Origin: Pseudomonadota bacterium
GTDB lineage: Bacteria > Desulfobacterota > Desulfobulbia > Desulfobulbales > SURF-16
Assembly (NCBI GenBank): GCA_018897105.1
Contig: JAHILF010000053.1
Location: forward strand, 1 to 62,055
DNA: 62,055 nt
Direction of reading: 5' to 3'
Shown here: one piece after another, positions 54,096 to 62,055 of the stretch
Layout: the number at the start of each line of letters is the position of its first letter
How positions within the stretch are numbered: position 1 is the stretch's first letter
Made by a program: the position numbers and the translations under genes
Notes under the pieces: generated by a model
The model's database searches: none
What the model was told of the DNA's origin: nothing
Seen by the model: the letters and a program-made list of their open reading frames with translations, nothing else

Positions 54096-55451
54096 TCAGG
54101 CAGCCGGCTTCCATTCTTTCAGGAAAGCAGGGAGATGACCCGCTTCACGGGGACCGATGGTAATAGTCCACTCCGGCAGCTCCTCTTCAAGCTCGCCTTT
54201 GATGCTGGCCAGATAGCCGGGGATGATCAGTTCGCGATGTTTCACTTTATCCATAATGCCGGATTTCTTGATAAACTGGGCGATCATATCAGCACCGAAT
54301 TTCCCTGCCGCCCAGGCGGTAAGTACGGAAAGTCCTTCCGTGTCCTTGATGAGAAGCCAGGAAGGAACCTTGCTCCCCTCGATCTCGCCGGAAACGATAA
54401 AATAGGTCAGAGAGAAGTTGCAGGTAATGAGCACCGGAGAATTCTCCGCCGGCCCATTGACGCTGTATATGTCTTCCTGGACCACCATGGGGCGCTGGGG
54501 ATCGGTGAAGATGTTCAGCTGCTCCAGGAGCAAAGGAAAGAGGATATCGCCCTGCAGATCGGAAAGCACGACAATGCCTGCATATTTAGCGATGAGAACA
54601 GAGGCGATCATCGCCTCCATCAGAGGATCATCGGTCATTTCACAGGGAAAGGAAATCGACGGGAATCCGACCGGCTTGAACTTGGCTTTGATGGCCGAGC
54701 GGCGTGTCACGACATTGTTTTCCAGCGCTGCCTTCATGGTGCGAGCGCCGGTGTCGAGGACCAGATCCTTCAACCCTGCGGCCAGGAGTTTCTCGGAAAT
54801 CTCAATGGTATCATCAAGGTTTGCTCCGCGGATTCCCAAGGGGCAACCGGCTTCCTTGGCCATGGCGGCCATGGCGGCGGCTGTGTCAGTTGTCGCGCCA
54901 TAGAGCAGCGGCTTGCGTTCGCCGCATACCTTTGCTCCCTCGGCCAGATTTTCCGCCTTGCCGCTCATGAGAATCAGGCCCGCATCATCCGCGCCGGCAA
55001 GAACCTTCTTGACCAGGGCGAGAAATTTCCCCTGATCCCCGTCGCTATCTTTGACGGCAATCAGTCTGGCCTTCATCAGCACGCCGACGCGCTCATAGCG
55101 CAGTTCCTTAAAGCGCCTGATACGGCCGTCAATGTCTGCATCAGACATATCCGTACCGACCAGCACGGCAATGCCGGTGGCATTCTCAAACCTCTTCTCA
55201 TGGCGAAACATGCAGGTCTCGCCGCCGGTGGTGAAGATGGAATCGCCTGCACCGATCTTGATGGTCCTGATCGGTGGAGCGGAAGCCTCGCCAATGGTCG
55301 CCTTGGCCTCATCAGAAACATAAGGGCATTTTTCAATTTCAATCTGTCCGGCGGCAACTTTCATGGCAAAGGCAAGACAGGTGGGAATCCCGCACTCCCC
55401 GCAATTCTTTTTGGGAAGCATTTTAAGGATTTGGATACCAGTAAGAGCCAT
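54096..55451 (-). CDS. acsC: CODH/ACS corrinoid iron-sulfur protein, gamma (large) subunit
   Basis: The 451-residue protein starts with the [4Fe-4S] domain (ILKMLPKKNCGECGIPTCLAFAMK split: KKNCGECGIPTCLAFAMK; later EIEKCPY), then a TIM-barrel methyltransfer region and the C-terminal corrinoid-binding domain (VNGPAENSPVLITCNFSLTY, WAAGKFGADMI). It carries the methyl group on cobalt between methyl-tetrahydrofolate and acetyl-CoA synthase. AGGAGATAAACA precedes the ATG. It is 49 bp downstream of acsB. The small (delta) partner is supplied by the fusion at 57744-60383. Confidence 0.95.
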   Translation of the reverse strand: MALTGIQILKMLPKKNCGECGIPTCLAFAMKVAAGQIEIEKCPYVSDEAKATIGEASAPPIRTIKIGAGDSIFTTGGETCMFRHEKRFENATGIAVLVGTDMSDADIDGRIRRFKELRYERVGVLMKARLIAVKDSDGDQGKFLALVKKVLAGADDAGLILMSGKAENLAEGAKVCGERKPLLYGATTDTAAAMAAMAKEAGCPLGIRGANLDDTIEISEKLLAAGLKDLVLDTGARTMKAALENNVVTRRSAIKAKFKPVGFPSISFPCEMTDDPLMEAMIASVLIAKYAGIVVLSDLQGDILFPLLLEQLNIFTDPQRPMVVQEDIYSVNGPAENSPVLITCNFSLTYFIVSGEIEGSKVPSWLLIKDTEGLSVLTAWAAGKFGADMIAQFIKKSGIMDKVKHRELIIPGYLASIKGELEEELPEWTITIGPREAGHLPAFLKEWKPAA

Positions 55452-55500
55452 TGTTTATCTCCTCATTAGCATATAAAAAAAATGTAAATAGCCAGATTGG

Positions 55501-57705
55501 CTACATAACTGTTTCCATTTTCAGAGCAGGATGACCTTTTTCCTTGAGAAAAGCCAGTACCGCCTCTTCCGTGGTACCCACTTCCTCATCAGCGATCATG
55601 TCAAAAAGCTCCGGCATGCCGATGGCCTCACAGCGGGCCATCAATTTTTCCTTGAGCTCTTCTTTCAGCATCTTGGGCAGCCAGACCACTCTTTTCAGAC
55701 CACCTTCGGCCATGAAAAGTTTCGGGCTGGTCAGGTAATGCTTGCTGACGCCCATGAAACCTGGGGTTTGCGCGCCACCGCCTGCCATACCGGCAAGCGA
55801 GGTGAACTTCATGCCGCTGGGGGTCATGCCCATATAATCGCGGTTAACCACCATGATGCCGTTACATTGGGGCAGCATGGCGGCAATGGCCTCAAAACAG
55901 CCGCAGGCGGTCATGGGATTAGTCATCAGCGAATAACAGCTGACCGCCGGCACCGCACCGCGGGAGGCCTGATTGACGAACTCGTTGATGCCGACAAAAT
56001 CGCCCAGTACCGGATCGCTACACTCGCCCTTCTGGATCGGCTGGTTCGGGCCGGTCGGGTTGATCTGAAAGGAGGCCTTGCCGTCGAGCCAGTTGTAGGC
56101 GCCGCACATGCCCACCCTTTCCGGGGTGATGACACAGACATGGCTGGGGGCAAAGGACTGGCACAGGGTACAGGAGTAAAAAATCTCCTCGGTTTCATCG
56201 GTCATGTTGCCCAGCCGCAGGTCGCGCTCGGCATAGACCTTTTTGGCAATCTCCTGCACCTCTTCAACCTTGGACTGTATGGTATAGATTTTCACCTGAA
56301 CCTTATCAAGAATGGCGCCGAACTCCTGATGCAGTTTGCCATGGAGCACCTTGCCGATGTGTTTGAAGGAAAAACCCTTTTCCACCGCGGCCTTGCCGAT
56401 ACGAACCCACATGATGTTCCGTTGGCCGATATGCATGATGCCCTGAATATAGTTGATCAGATGATGGAACTGACGCTCAAGAATCGGCTCAAAATCCGAC
56501 TGCATCTCGCGGCCGGCAACCTCAACCAGGATGGCAATCGGCAGGTTCTCACCCTGGGTGATATCGCAGATGTCCTTTCCTTCCAGGATAACCTCGCCGT
56601 CAATAACATCGTGCATATCCTTGGAAATAAGCACCTCGACGCCGCTGGTTCTGCCGCCGCCGCATTCCATATAAAGATCATCCTTCCTGATCCTTTCACC
56701 TTCAAAGGCCGGGCCAAAGGCCATGGGGATATCAATCTTGGCAATGTTGACCTTCAGGCCGCGCACCTCGATGGCCTTCTGCACGATTTCATCATGGGGA
56801 ACATTGCTTACCACATGCTCATAGGTGCAGATACCGGTGGGCAAAACCTCGGGAATATCATAGTCGGAGATGGTCGGAAAACCCCAGTTGATGGCGCCGG
56901 CGGCATTGGCATACCACTCGTCGCTGACCGGGCCGAAGGCCATGACAAAGGCAAAGGTGCGGTCCTTGTTATAGATCAGGTTGCCCCGGTAATCTCCAGG
57001 TTTGATACCGCCGAAGGCCATGGCCACGCGGCAGGCAAAGCCAATGGCGAAAACAGCGGTGGTATAACTGTCGCCAAAGGGCACAAGCCGGGTATTCCAG
57101 CCCACCTGGACATTGTTTTTCACCAGCTGCTCAGGCATTCTGATGCCGTTTGAGTGGTCATGCATGAAAATATAGAGATTTTTTTCCTGCAGTTCCAGGG
57201 CAATTTTGCTGGCCACCTCTTTGTCTGCCGGAGAACCCATGATGGCGGCAAAGCCGGGGGCAGTCCCATCAACAAATTCAACCCCGCGTTTACGAAAGAT
57301 AACGTCGTCCGCCGCGCCCAGCCACAAATTGGCACCGGAAGGTTCTTCGGTCTTGGTATAATATTCGGGTTGTTCAAGATAGCGTATTGCCTCATACATC
57401 TCTTCGGCGAAAAAAGTGGCCATACCGGCATCAAGGGCCGGGGCAAGGTAGGGCAGCCAGTTATGTTCACTCACCATGGGCGGTAACAGGGTGCGGCACT
57501 CCTGGAAAATGTCCTTCATATCGCCGAGTTTTTCCACCTTGGCTCCCAGCATGCTGTAGATAACAGGCAGATAATAGGCAGTGTTGGGAAATGAGACCTC
57601 CTGTTCAGGACCATATTTTTTTAAAGCTGCCTCGAATTTTTCCTCGGCCATATCAGTGATTTTATGCGCGCCTCGGACAGCAGCTGAACAGATTATTTTT
57701 GACAT
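55501..57705 (-). CDS. acsB: CO dehydrogenase/acetyl-CoA synthase, beta subunit
   Basis: The 734-residue enzyme joins methyl, CO and CoA to acetyl-CoA at its Ni-Fe-S A-cluster, whose cysteines lie in YSCTLCQSFAPSHVC (from about residue 508) and MCGAYNWLDGK. Other family marks are GRTSGVEVLISKDMHDV and SLAGMAGGGAQTPGFMGVSK. Length equals the bacterial ACS catalytic subunit. GAGAGGAGC precedes the ATG. It follows the metF-acsD fusion by 38 bp in the operon. The reaction can run in either direction, autotrophic or acetate-oxidising. Confidence 0.96.
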   Translation of the reverse strand: MSKIICSAAVRGAHKITDMAEEKFEAALKKYGPEQEVSFPNTAYYLPVIYSMLGAKVEKLGDMKDIFQECRTLLPPMVSEHNWLPYLAPALDAGMATFFAEEMYEAIRYLEQPEYYTKTEEPSGANLWLGAADDVIFRKRGVEFVDGTAPGFAAIMGSPADKEVASKIALELQEKNLYIFMHDHSNGIRMPEQLVKNNVQVGWNTRLVPFGDSYTTAVFAIGFACRVAMAFGGIKPGDYRGNLIYNKDRTFAFVMAFGPVSDEWYANAAGAINWGFPTISDYDIPEVLPTGICTYEHVVSNVPHDEIVQKAIEVRGLKVNIAKIDIPMAFGPAFEGERIRKDDLYMECGGGRTSGVEVLISKDMHDVIDGEVILEGKDICDITQGENLPIAILVEVAGREMQSDFEPILERQFHHLINYIQGIMHIGQRNIMWVRIGKAAVEKGFSFKHIGKVLHGKLHQEFGAILDKVQVKIYTIQSKVEEVQEIAKKVYAERDLRLGNMTDETEEIFYSCTLCQSFAPSHVCVITPERVGMCGAYNWLDGKASFQINPTGPNQPIQKGECSDPVLGDFVGINEFVNQASRGAVPAVSCYSLMTNPMTACGCFEAIAAMLPQCNGIMVVNRDYMGMTPSGMKFTSLAGMAGGGAQTPGFMGVSKHYLTSPKLFMAEGGLKRVVWLPKMLKEELKEKLMARCEAIGMPELFDMIADEEVGTTEEAVLAFLKEKGHPALKMETVM

Positions 57706-57743
57706 TGAATCGCTCCTCTCAGATTATCTGAATAATTTCATCA

Positions 57744-60383
57744 TTAGCTTATCAGGCTATTGATCAGAGACTTGGTGAGATTGATGGCTTTGGGATGTCT
57801 CATAATCAGAACCTCACCGCCTGAAAGCAGCATACAGGTGGCGGTGATGGCCTCCATCATGATACCTCTTCTTTCCTGGTCACCGAGCACTGCATCAGAG
57901 GGAAGCCGGCACTCTTTCGCCTTCCAGACCTCCCGGCCGAGATTACAGATGATCGGCACCTGCAGCTTTTCATCCTGCTGAGTAAGAGCGGCCAGGCGAA
58001 TACGCTCCATAACGGAATAGGTATACTCGATACCGTATCCTAAAGCGCCGATTGACGGATCCATCAGGATGGAGTTCAGCGAAACTCCCAGGTTCTCGAG
58101 AAGAATATTCAGCTGTTTGGCGAGATTGACATCAATGGGCGAAGCAGCGACCATGGGATACCGGAATGCCATGGCGGTGGCGCCAAGGGAACGGTAATTG
58201 CTGTCGGAAAGAGGCGCCAGGCATACTTTTTTGTCGCCGGTAAGAGAGGTAATTTCCCTCAGCGTCTCGGTATCCTTGTCCGCGTTGCCGCAGCCCCAGA
58301 CAATGATCGGCACATCGATTTTATTGATTACTTCGGCAGCGACCTTGGCTGCTTCAGAGGCCTTCCTGTTCATGCCGTTGGGATCGGTACTTACCATGGA
58401 AATACAGATCGCCTCCGCCTGGTATTCATCAACACATTTTCTGGCCCAGGCCAGAGGATTGTCAAGAACCCCGGCAAAATGGCGGGTCAGAGTGTCCGGC
58501 CATTCATCTGGTTTCACATCAAGCACGTCCATGGCGATAAGCGGCTTATTGGGCATGGCGCCTTCAAAAAGATGGAAGGGCATTGACGATTCCCCGCCGA
58601 CTTTTATCGTCTTGTCGCCGCTGCCAAGCAGCGTCTCTTTAATTTGCCCCGTATATTTGATTTGATAGGAAGCAGCAGGAATCTTTTTGGCGCGATCGGC
58701 AAAAGGTGTCTTTTCAACTGCCAGCTCCGCTACCGCCAGATCTCCGGCAGGAGCAGCGGCTTTAGGCGCTTCATCTACCTTTGCCGCAGCAGCCTTCTGG
58801 GCCTCTTCGGCGGCTTTTGTTTCAGCGGCTTTCTTGGCTTCAGCCACCTTTTGGGCCTCTTCAGTGGCCTTGGCCTCAGTGGCCTTCTTGGCCTCATCCG
58901 CAGCTTTTCCCTCAGCAGCTTTCTTGCCCTCTTCGGCAGCTTTTACCTCTGCGGCCTTTTTTGCCTCTTCCGCGGCCCTGGCTTCAGCCGCCTTGTTGGC
59001 CTCTTCTGCAGCCTTATCCGGGGCGGGTTTGACTGCCTCAGCGGCAGCTGGCGCAGTTACAGCCCCAGCGGTTGCAGTTTCAGGTGGTTGGCGTTTCAGA
59101 ACTGCTTCGGCACTGGCAAAACTTGACAATGCCTCAAATTGCTCATCACTCAGGTTAAAGGCCTTTTTCAGGGCGTTGAGACCCATCTGCACAGACTGTA
59201 ACGCCATCTGACGCTCTTTTTCATTCATCTCATGCTCTCCTGCATCTTCATATTCTGGGGCTGAGCCGACTGTTGTTTGCGGAACAGCTTGGGCTCGCAT
59301 TTTTTCAACTTCAGCACGGGCGCCGGCAATAATTTTTTCTGCCTCTGCTCTGGCCTCAGCCAGGAGCTTATCCGTGTCAACAGACGGTTGCGGGGGTTGT
59401 GCCGCAGGCGCGGTAACTTCTATGGCCTCTGCCGCCTTCACCGCCGGTTGCCGCACATCCTCATCAAATACCGGGCGCGGTCCGAGTTTGGCGCGCTTGA
59501 CAATCTCAGGTACCGCCTCCTCCCACTCGATGGCCATGATATGGACACCGGAAACCCCTTTGATTTCCTTGACCCGGTTAATGATATCCACACAGATATT
59601 GATGCCCTCTTCCTGCTTGTCGGCGGCATCCTTCATACGGCTGATTACTTCGTCCGTAACATCCATGCCGGGAACGGAACTTTTCATATAGCGGGCCATA
59701 CCAAGAGACTTCGGTGGGGTAACCCCGGCGAGAATATAAACCTTTTCGTCGAGTCCCAGGTCACAAACCATTTCCATGAACCTGGCGAATTTTTCGACAT
59801 TATAGATAATCTGGGTCTGCACAAAGTCAGCGCCACTGGCCACCTTTTTGGCAAGCCGCGGGGCGCGGAATTCAAAAGGATTGGCAAAAGGGTTGGCGGC
59901 ACAGCCGAGAAAAAGTCGCGGCTCTGCGGACTTTATCGCCTCGCCGCATTGAAATTTCTTCTCGTCCCGCATGCCCCGGACCATGCCGAGGAGCTGGATG
60001 GAATCCATATCAAAGACACCCTTGGATCCTGGGTGGTTACCAAATTTCTGATGATCACCGGTAAGACAGAGAAGATTTTTCAAGCCAAGGGCTGCGGCAC
60101 CGAGAATATCACTCTGCATGCCTATCCTGTTCCGGTCGCGGCAGGTCATCTGGATGACCGGCTCCACTCCCTCCTGCAGGGTAATGAGTCCGGCGGCAAT
60201 ACTTGACATCCGGACAATGGCGGTCTGGCAATCCGTGATATTGACCGCGTCCACATGTCCTTTCAGTATCCCAGCCTTCTTCCTGACGACTTCCGGATCT
60301 CCGCTTTTGGGCGGCCCCAGCTCGCCGGTAACGGCAAAGCCTCCAGAGGTCAGAATTTTTTCTAAACGACTTCCCGATTTCAT
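57744..60383 (-). CDS. Fusion of methylenetetrahydrofolate reductase and CODH/ACS delta subunit
   Basis: One 879-codon frame holds two enzymes. Residues 1-300 are MetF: VTGELGPPKSGDPEVVRKKA, VNITDCQ, QMTCRDRNRIGMQSDILGA, GADFVQTQIIYN. Residues 301-385 are an Ala/Glu-rich linker, 386-430 a small helical part, and about 455-545 a long Ala/Lys/Glu repeat (KAAEEA, KKAAE), probably a rigid helix. Residues about 565-879 are AcsD/CdhD: IKVGGESSMPFHLFEGAMPN, IVWGCGNADKD, APLSDSNYRSLGATAMAF, MDPSIGALGYGIEY. It would tether methyl-THF production to the corrinoid protein. AAGGATA precedes the first ATG; an internal AGGAG-ATG at 59228 could also give free AcsD. No MetV is seen. Confidence 0.9.
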   Translation of the reverse strand: MKSGSRLEKILTSGGFAVTGELGPPKSGDPEVVRKKAGILKGHVDAVNITDCQTAIVRMSSIAAGLITLQEGVEPVIQMTCRDRNRIGMQSDILGAAALGLKNLLCLTGDHQKFGNHPGSKGVFDMDSIQLLGMVRGMRDEKKFQCGEAIKSAEPRLFLGCAANPFANPFEFRAPRLAKKVASGADFVQTQIIYNVEKFARFMEMVCDLGLDEKVYILAGVTPPKSLGMARYMKSSVPGMDVTDEVISRMKDAADKQEEGINICVDIINRVKEIKGVSGVHIMAIEWEEAVPEIVKRAKLGPRPVFDEDVRQPAVKAAEAIEVTAPAAQPPQPSVDTDKLLAEARAEAEKIIAGARAEVEKMRAQAVPQTTVGSAPEYEDAGEHEMNEKERQMALQSVQMGLNALKKAFNLSDEQFEALSSFASAEAVLKRQPPETATAGAVTAPAAAEAVKPAPDKAAEEANKAAEARAAEEAKKAAEVKAAEEGKKAAEGKAADEAKKATEAKATEEAQKVAEAKKAAETKAAEEAQKAAAAKVDEAPKAAAPAGDLAVAELAVEKTPFADRAKKIPAASYQIKYTGQIKETLLGSGDKTIKVGGESSMPFHLFEGAMPNKPLIAMDVLDVKPDEWPDTLTRHFAGVLDNPLAWARKCVDEYQAEAICISMVSTDPNGMNRKASEAAKVAAEVINKIDVPIIVWGCGNADKDTETLREITSLTGDKKVCLAPLSDSNYRSLGATAMAFRYPMVAASPIDVNLAKQLNILLENLGVSLNSILMDPSIGALGYGIEYTYSVMERIRLAALTQQDEKLQVPIICNLGREVWKAKECRLPSDAVLGDQERRGIMMEAITATCMLLSGGEVLIMRHPKAINLTKSLINSLIS

Positions 60384-60454
60384 TCGGTTGTATCCTTATG
60401 TTAAGAATTTAAAGTAGTTAGTAGAATGAACAGATCAGCTGTTCCAGGCCCTCA

Positions 60455-62055
60455 TCAGGCCGGAGTCGGACCGTGGCAGCCGATATCCTTCAAGGGAGCG
60501 CCGGTTCCCAGATCACGCCGCATCTCCATATCAAAGAGAACCCTTTCGCGTTTCTTGTCTATGCCGAGTTCCTTGCGTTTCAGATCAATCCGGGCAATCA
60601 TTTTCTGGGCGAGTTTCAGCGGATCCTCTTCAATATCCCAGCGACCGCCATACATTTCATCCATTCCCCCGGTCATGAATTTATGAAAATTTTTGGAACC
60701 GGTGAGCGGCAGATTCTGAAAAATAACATAGGCGCCGCTGGAAACAAAGTACTGACCGATTGCAACGGCCTTCTCGCTCATCCACAGAGGCGCTGTGCCG
60801 GCCATGGGCAGATCGGATATATCATCACCCAAACCACCCTCCCGTACCATCTCGGTTGCCGCAATGAGCAGACGGCTGTTATCGACGCATGATCCACAGT
60901 GCAGGATGGGAGGCATACCGACCGTCTCGCACACCTCTCGCAGGCCGGGGCCGGCAAACTCGGCAGCCTCGGGCCGGACCAGACCGACGCGGCCAAGCGC
61001 TGTTGCCGCACAGCCTGTGGCCAGCACCAGCACGTCGTTCTTAATCAGTTCCCGGGCGATGATTTCATGATTATTATCAGCGTATTTGTAGTTATCACAG
61101 CCCACAATGGCAGCCACGCCACGGATCCTGCCGTTAATGATGTTGTCGTTTAACGGCCGGTAACTTGCACGGAAACGGCCGCCAAGCATGTAATTGATCG
61201 TTTCATGGCTGAAACCGACCACGACGTCGAGTTTGCTCTCCTGCGGAATATAGAAGTCGCCACGTTTCTTAAAGTTACCGATAGCCTTCCGCAGAATCTC
61301 CTTGGCGCTGCCCATGGGATCCTCTTCATTAAACTGGATATGAACGGCACCAGGCATCTTGGCCCGGTAGTTGGTGGTAATGACATCGGTATGGAAGGAT
61401 TTGGCCACCTCGGCCACGGACTGCATGATACATTGCACATCAACCACCATGGCCTCGATGGCGCCGGTCGCCAGGGCCATTTCCTGCTGAACAAAGCCTG
61501 CCGCCACCGGAATACCGCGACGCATGAGAATTTCGTTGCCTGTACAGCAGACACCGGCCAGATTGATACCCTTGGCGCCGACCTTGCGGGCCAAGGCGAG
61601 CATCTCCTCATCCTGGGCGGCAAGACACAAAGCCTCTGCCAGCAGTGGCTCATGGCCGTGCACCGTTACGTTCACCTCATCGGGTTTGAGAACGCCGAGA
61701 TCGACGATGGCACGGCGGGGAACAGGGGTGCCAAACATAATATCGGTCAGCTCGGTTGACAGCATGGAGGAGCCCCAGCCGTCGCCCAGGGCACAGCGGG
61801 CTCCCTGCAGCATGATGTTATGGTACTCCTGATCAACACCCATATGGGTGCGGTGCATAATCTCCACAACTTCCCGGTCGATACCGCGTGGCTCGACGCC
61901 GAGCCGTTTCCACAATTCCTGGCGTTTTTTCGGGGCCCTCTTTAACATGGTGACGGGCTTATCATCCTGTTTACCGAAATCTGCCAGAGCAAGCTGACCG
62001 ATTTCCAGGGCAATATCATTTTTGTCCCTGCCCTCTGTTGCCACACCAAAGACTT
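60455..62055 (-). CDS. cooS: Anaerobic carbon monoxide dehydrogenase catalytic subunit (5' part outside window)
   Basis: The visible 533 residues are the C-terminal part of the Ni-Fe-S CO dehydrogenase, frame open to the right edge. C-cluster motifs are VNVTVHGHEPLLAEAL, GVCCTGNEILMRRGIPVAAG, VVDVQCIMQSV, VGCDNYKY, VLATGCAATALG and PILHCGSCVDNSR. The missing start should hold the B and D cluster cysteines. It supplies CO for acetyl-CoA synthase through an internal channel when paired with AcsB. It is the first visible gene of the operon, 71 bp upstream of the metF-acsD fusion. Confidence 0.95.
   Translation of the reverse strand, partial: VFGVATEGRDKNDIALEIGQLALADFGKQDDKPVTMLKRAPKKRQELWKRLGVEPRGIDREVVEIMHRTHMGVDQEYHNIMLQGARCALGDGWGSSMLSTELTDIMFGTPVPRRAIVDLGVLKPDEVNVTVHGHEPLLAEALCLAAQDEEMLALARKVGAKGINLAGVCCTGNEILMRRGIPVAAGFVQQEMALATGAIEAMVVDVQCIMQSVAEVAKSFHTDVITTNYRAKMPGAVHIQFNEEDPMGSAKEILRKAIGNFKKRGDFYIPQESKLDVVVGFSHETINYMLGGRFRASYRPLNDNIINGRIRGVAAIVGCDNYKYADNNHEIIARELIKNDVLVLATGCAATALGRVGLVRPEAAEFAGPGLREVCETVGMPPILHCGSCVDNSRLLIAATEMVREGGLGDDISDLPMAGTAPLWMSEKAVAIGQYFVSSGAYVIFQNLPLTGSKNFHKFMTGGMDEMYGGRWDIEEDPLKLAQKMIARIDLKRKELGIDKKRERVLFDMEMRRDLGTGAPLKDIGCHGPTPA

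Overview
The window looks like chromosome of a strictly anaerobic Desulfobacterota bacterium, probably Desulfobulbales-like (inference from gene content, not from a database match). The evidence is a Wood-Ljungdahl carbonyl-branch operon (CO dehydrogenase, acetyl-CoA synthase, corrinoid protein), a large HdrA-type flavin/iron-sulfur protein, a formate-dehydrogenase-type enzyme, TonB receptors with periplasmic binding proteins, a VPXPG/PEP-CTERM-type protein and several selenoproteins. Four genes (SelW-like, MvhD, HdrA, FdhA) are interrupted by in-frame UGA codons that sit where the families carry Cys or Sec. Stem-loops compatible with bacterial SECIS elements follow the UGAs, so these are best read as selenoproteins, not broken genes.

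Layout. 1-9574: a tandem array of one cassette, made of a periplasmic ABC-type binding protein, a divergent TonB-dependent receptor, a 32-35 residue Cys-Cys peptide and a radical SAM/SPASM peptide maturase. Two copies are present, one with a frameshifted binding protein. A decayed 3' fragment of a third maturase lies at the left edge. I read this as a ribosomally made, radical-SAM-modified peptide system with its own receptor; the peptide genes are short and easily missed. 9575-20155: housekeeping genes (methyltransferase, two cyclophilins, FmdE-like and MoeA-like molybdenum-related proteins, polysaccharide deacetylase, glucosaminidase, topoisomerase IV ParE/ParC). 20156-26317: oligopeptidase F, a 1234-residue AsmA-like protein and a small membrane protein. 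26318-27646: a probably acquired segment with a PEP-CTERM-type protein, flanked by an imperfect duplication of about 90 bp. 27647-35834: CoaBC, a lipoprotein, nitroreductase, TatD, the PLP homeostasis protein, selenoprotein W-like, a PilZ/RHH-like/ParA-like module, PRPP synthetase and a second PilZ protein. 35855-45835: an EF-hand protein, copper ATPase and chaperone, SYLF protein, a sensor kinase with a degenerate receiver, an AIM24-like protein, an amphi-Trp/XXXCH-like protein and a hydantoinase A. 45919-62055 (all minus strand): cooS, a metF-acsD fusion, acsB, acsC, fdhA, hdrA and mvhD.

The last block links formate/NAD(P)H electron chemistry (FdhA fused to NuoG-like and GltD-like modules, HdrA, MvhD) to methyl and carbonyl transfer. 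The fusion of methylenetetrahydrofolate reductase to the CODH/ACS delta subunit would tether the last methyl-branch enzyme to the corrinoid protein.

Another theme is a set of degenerate arrays with 7-9 bp period (AACG-, AGTC/GACC-, TAG/CTA- and other types) that directly abut stop codons at at least seven gene ends. GTAG-headed REP-like hairpins and CGTCATTCC-type inverted repeats are also present. No tRNA, rRNA, CRISPR array or intact insertion sequence was seen.
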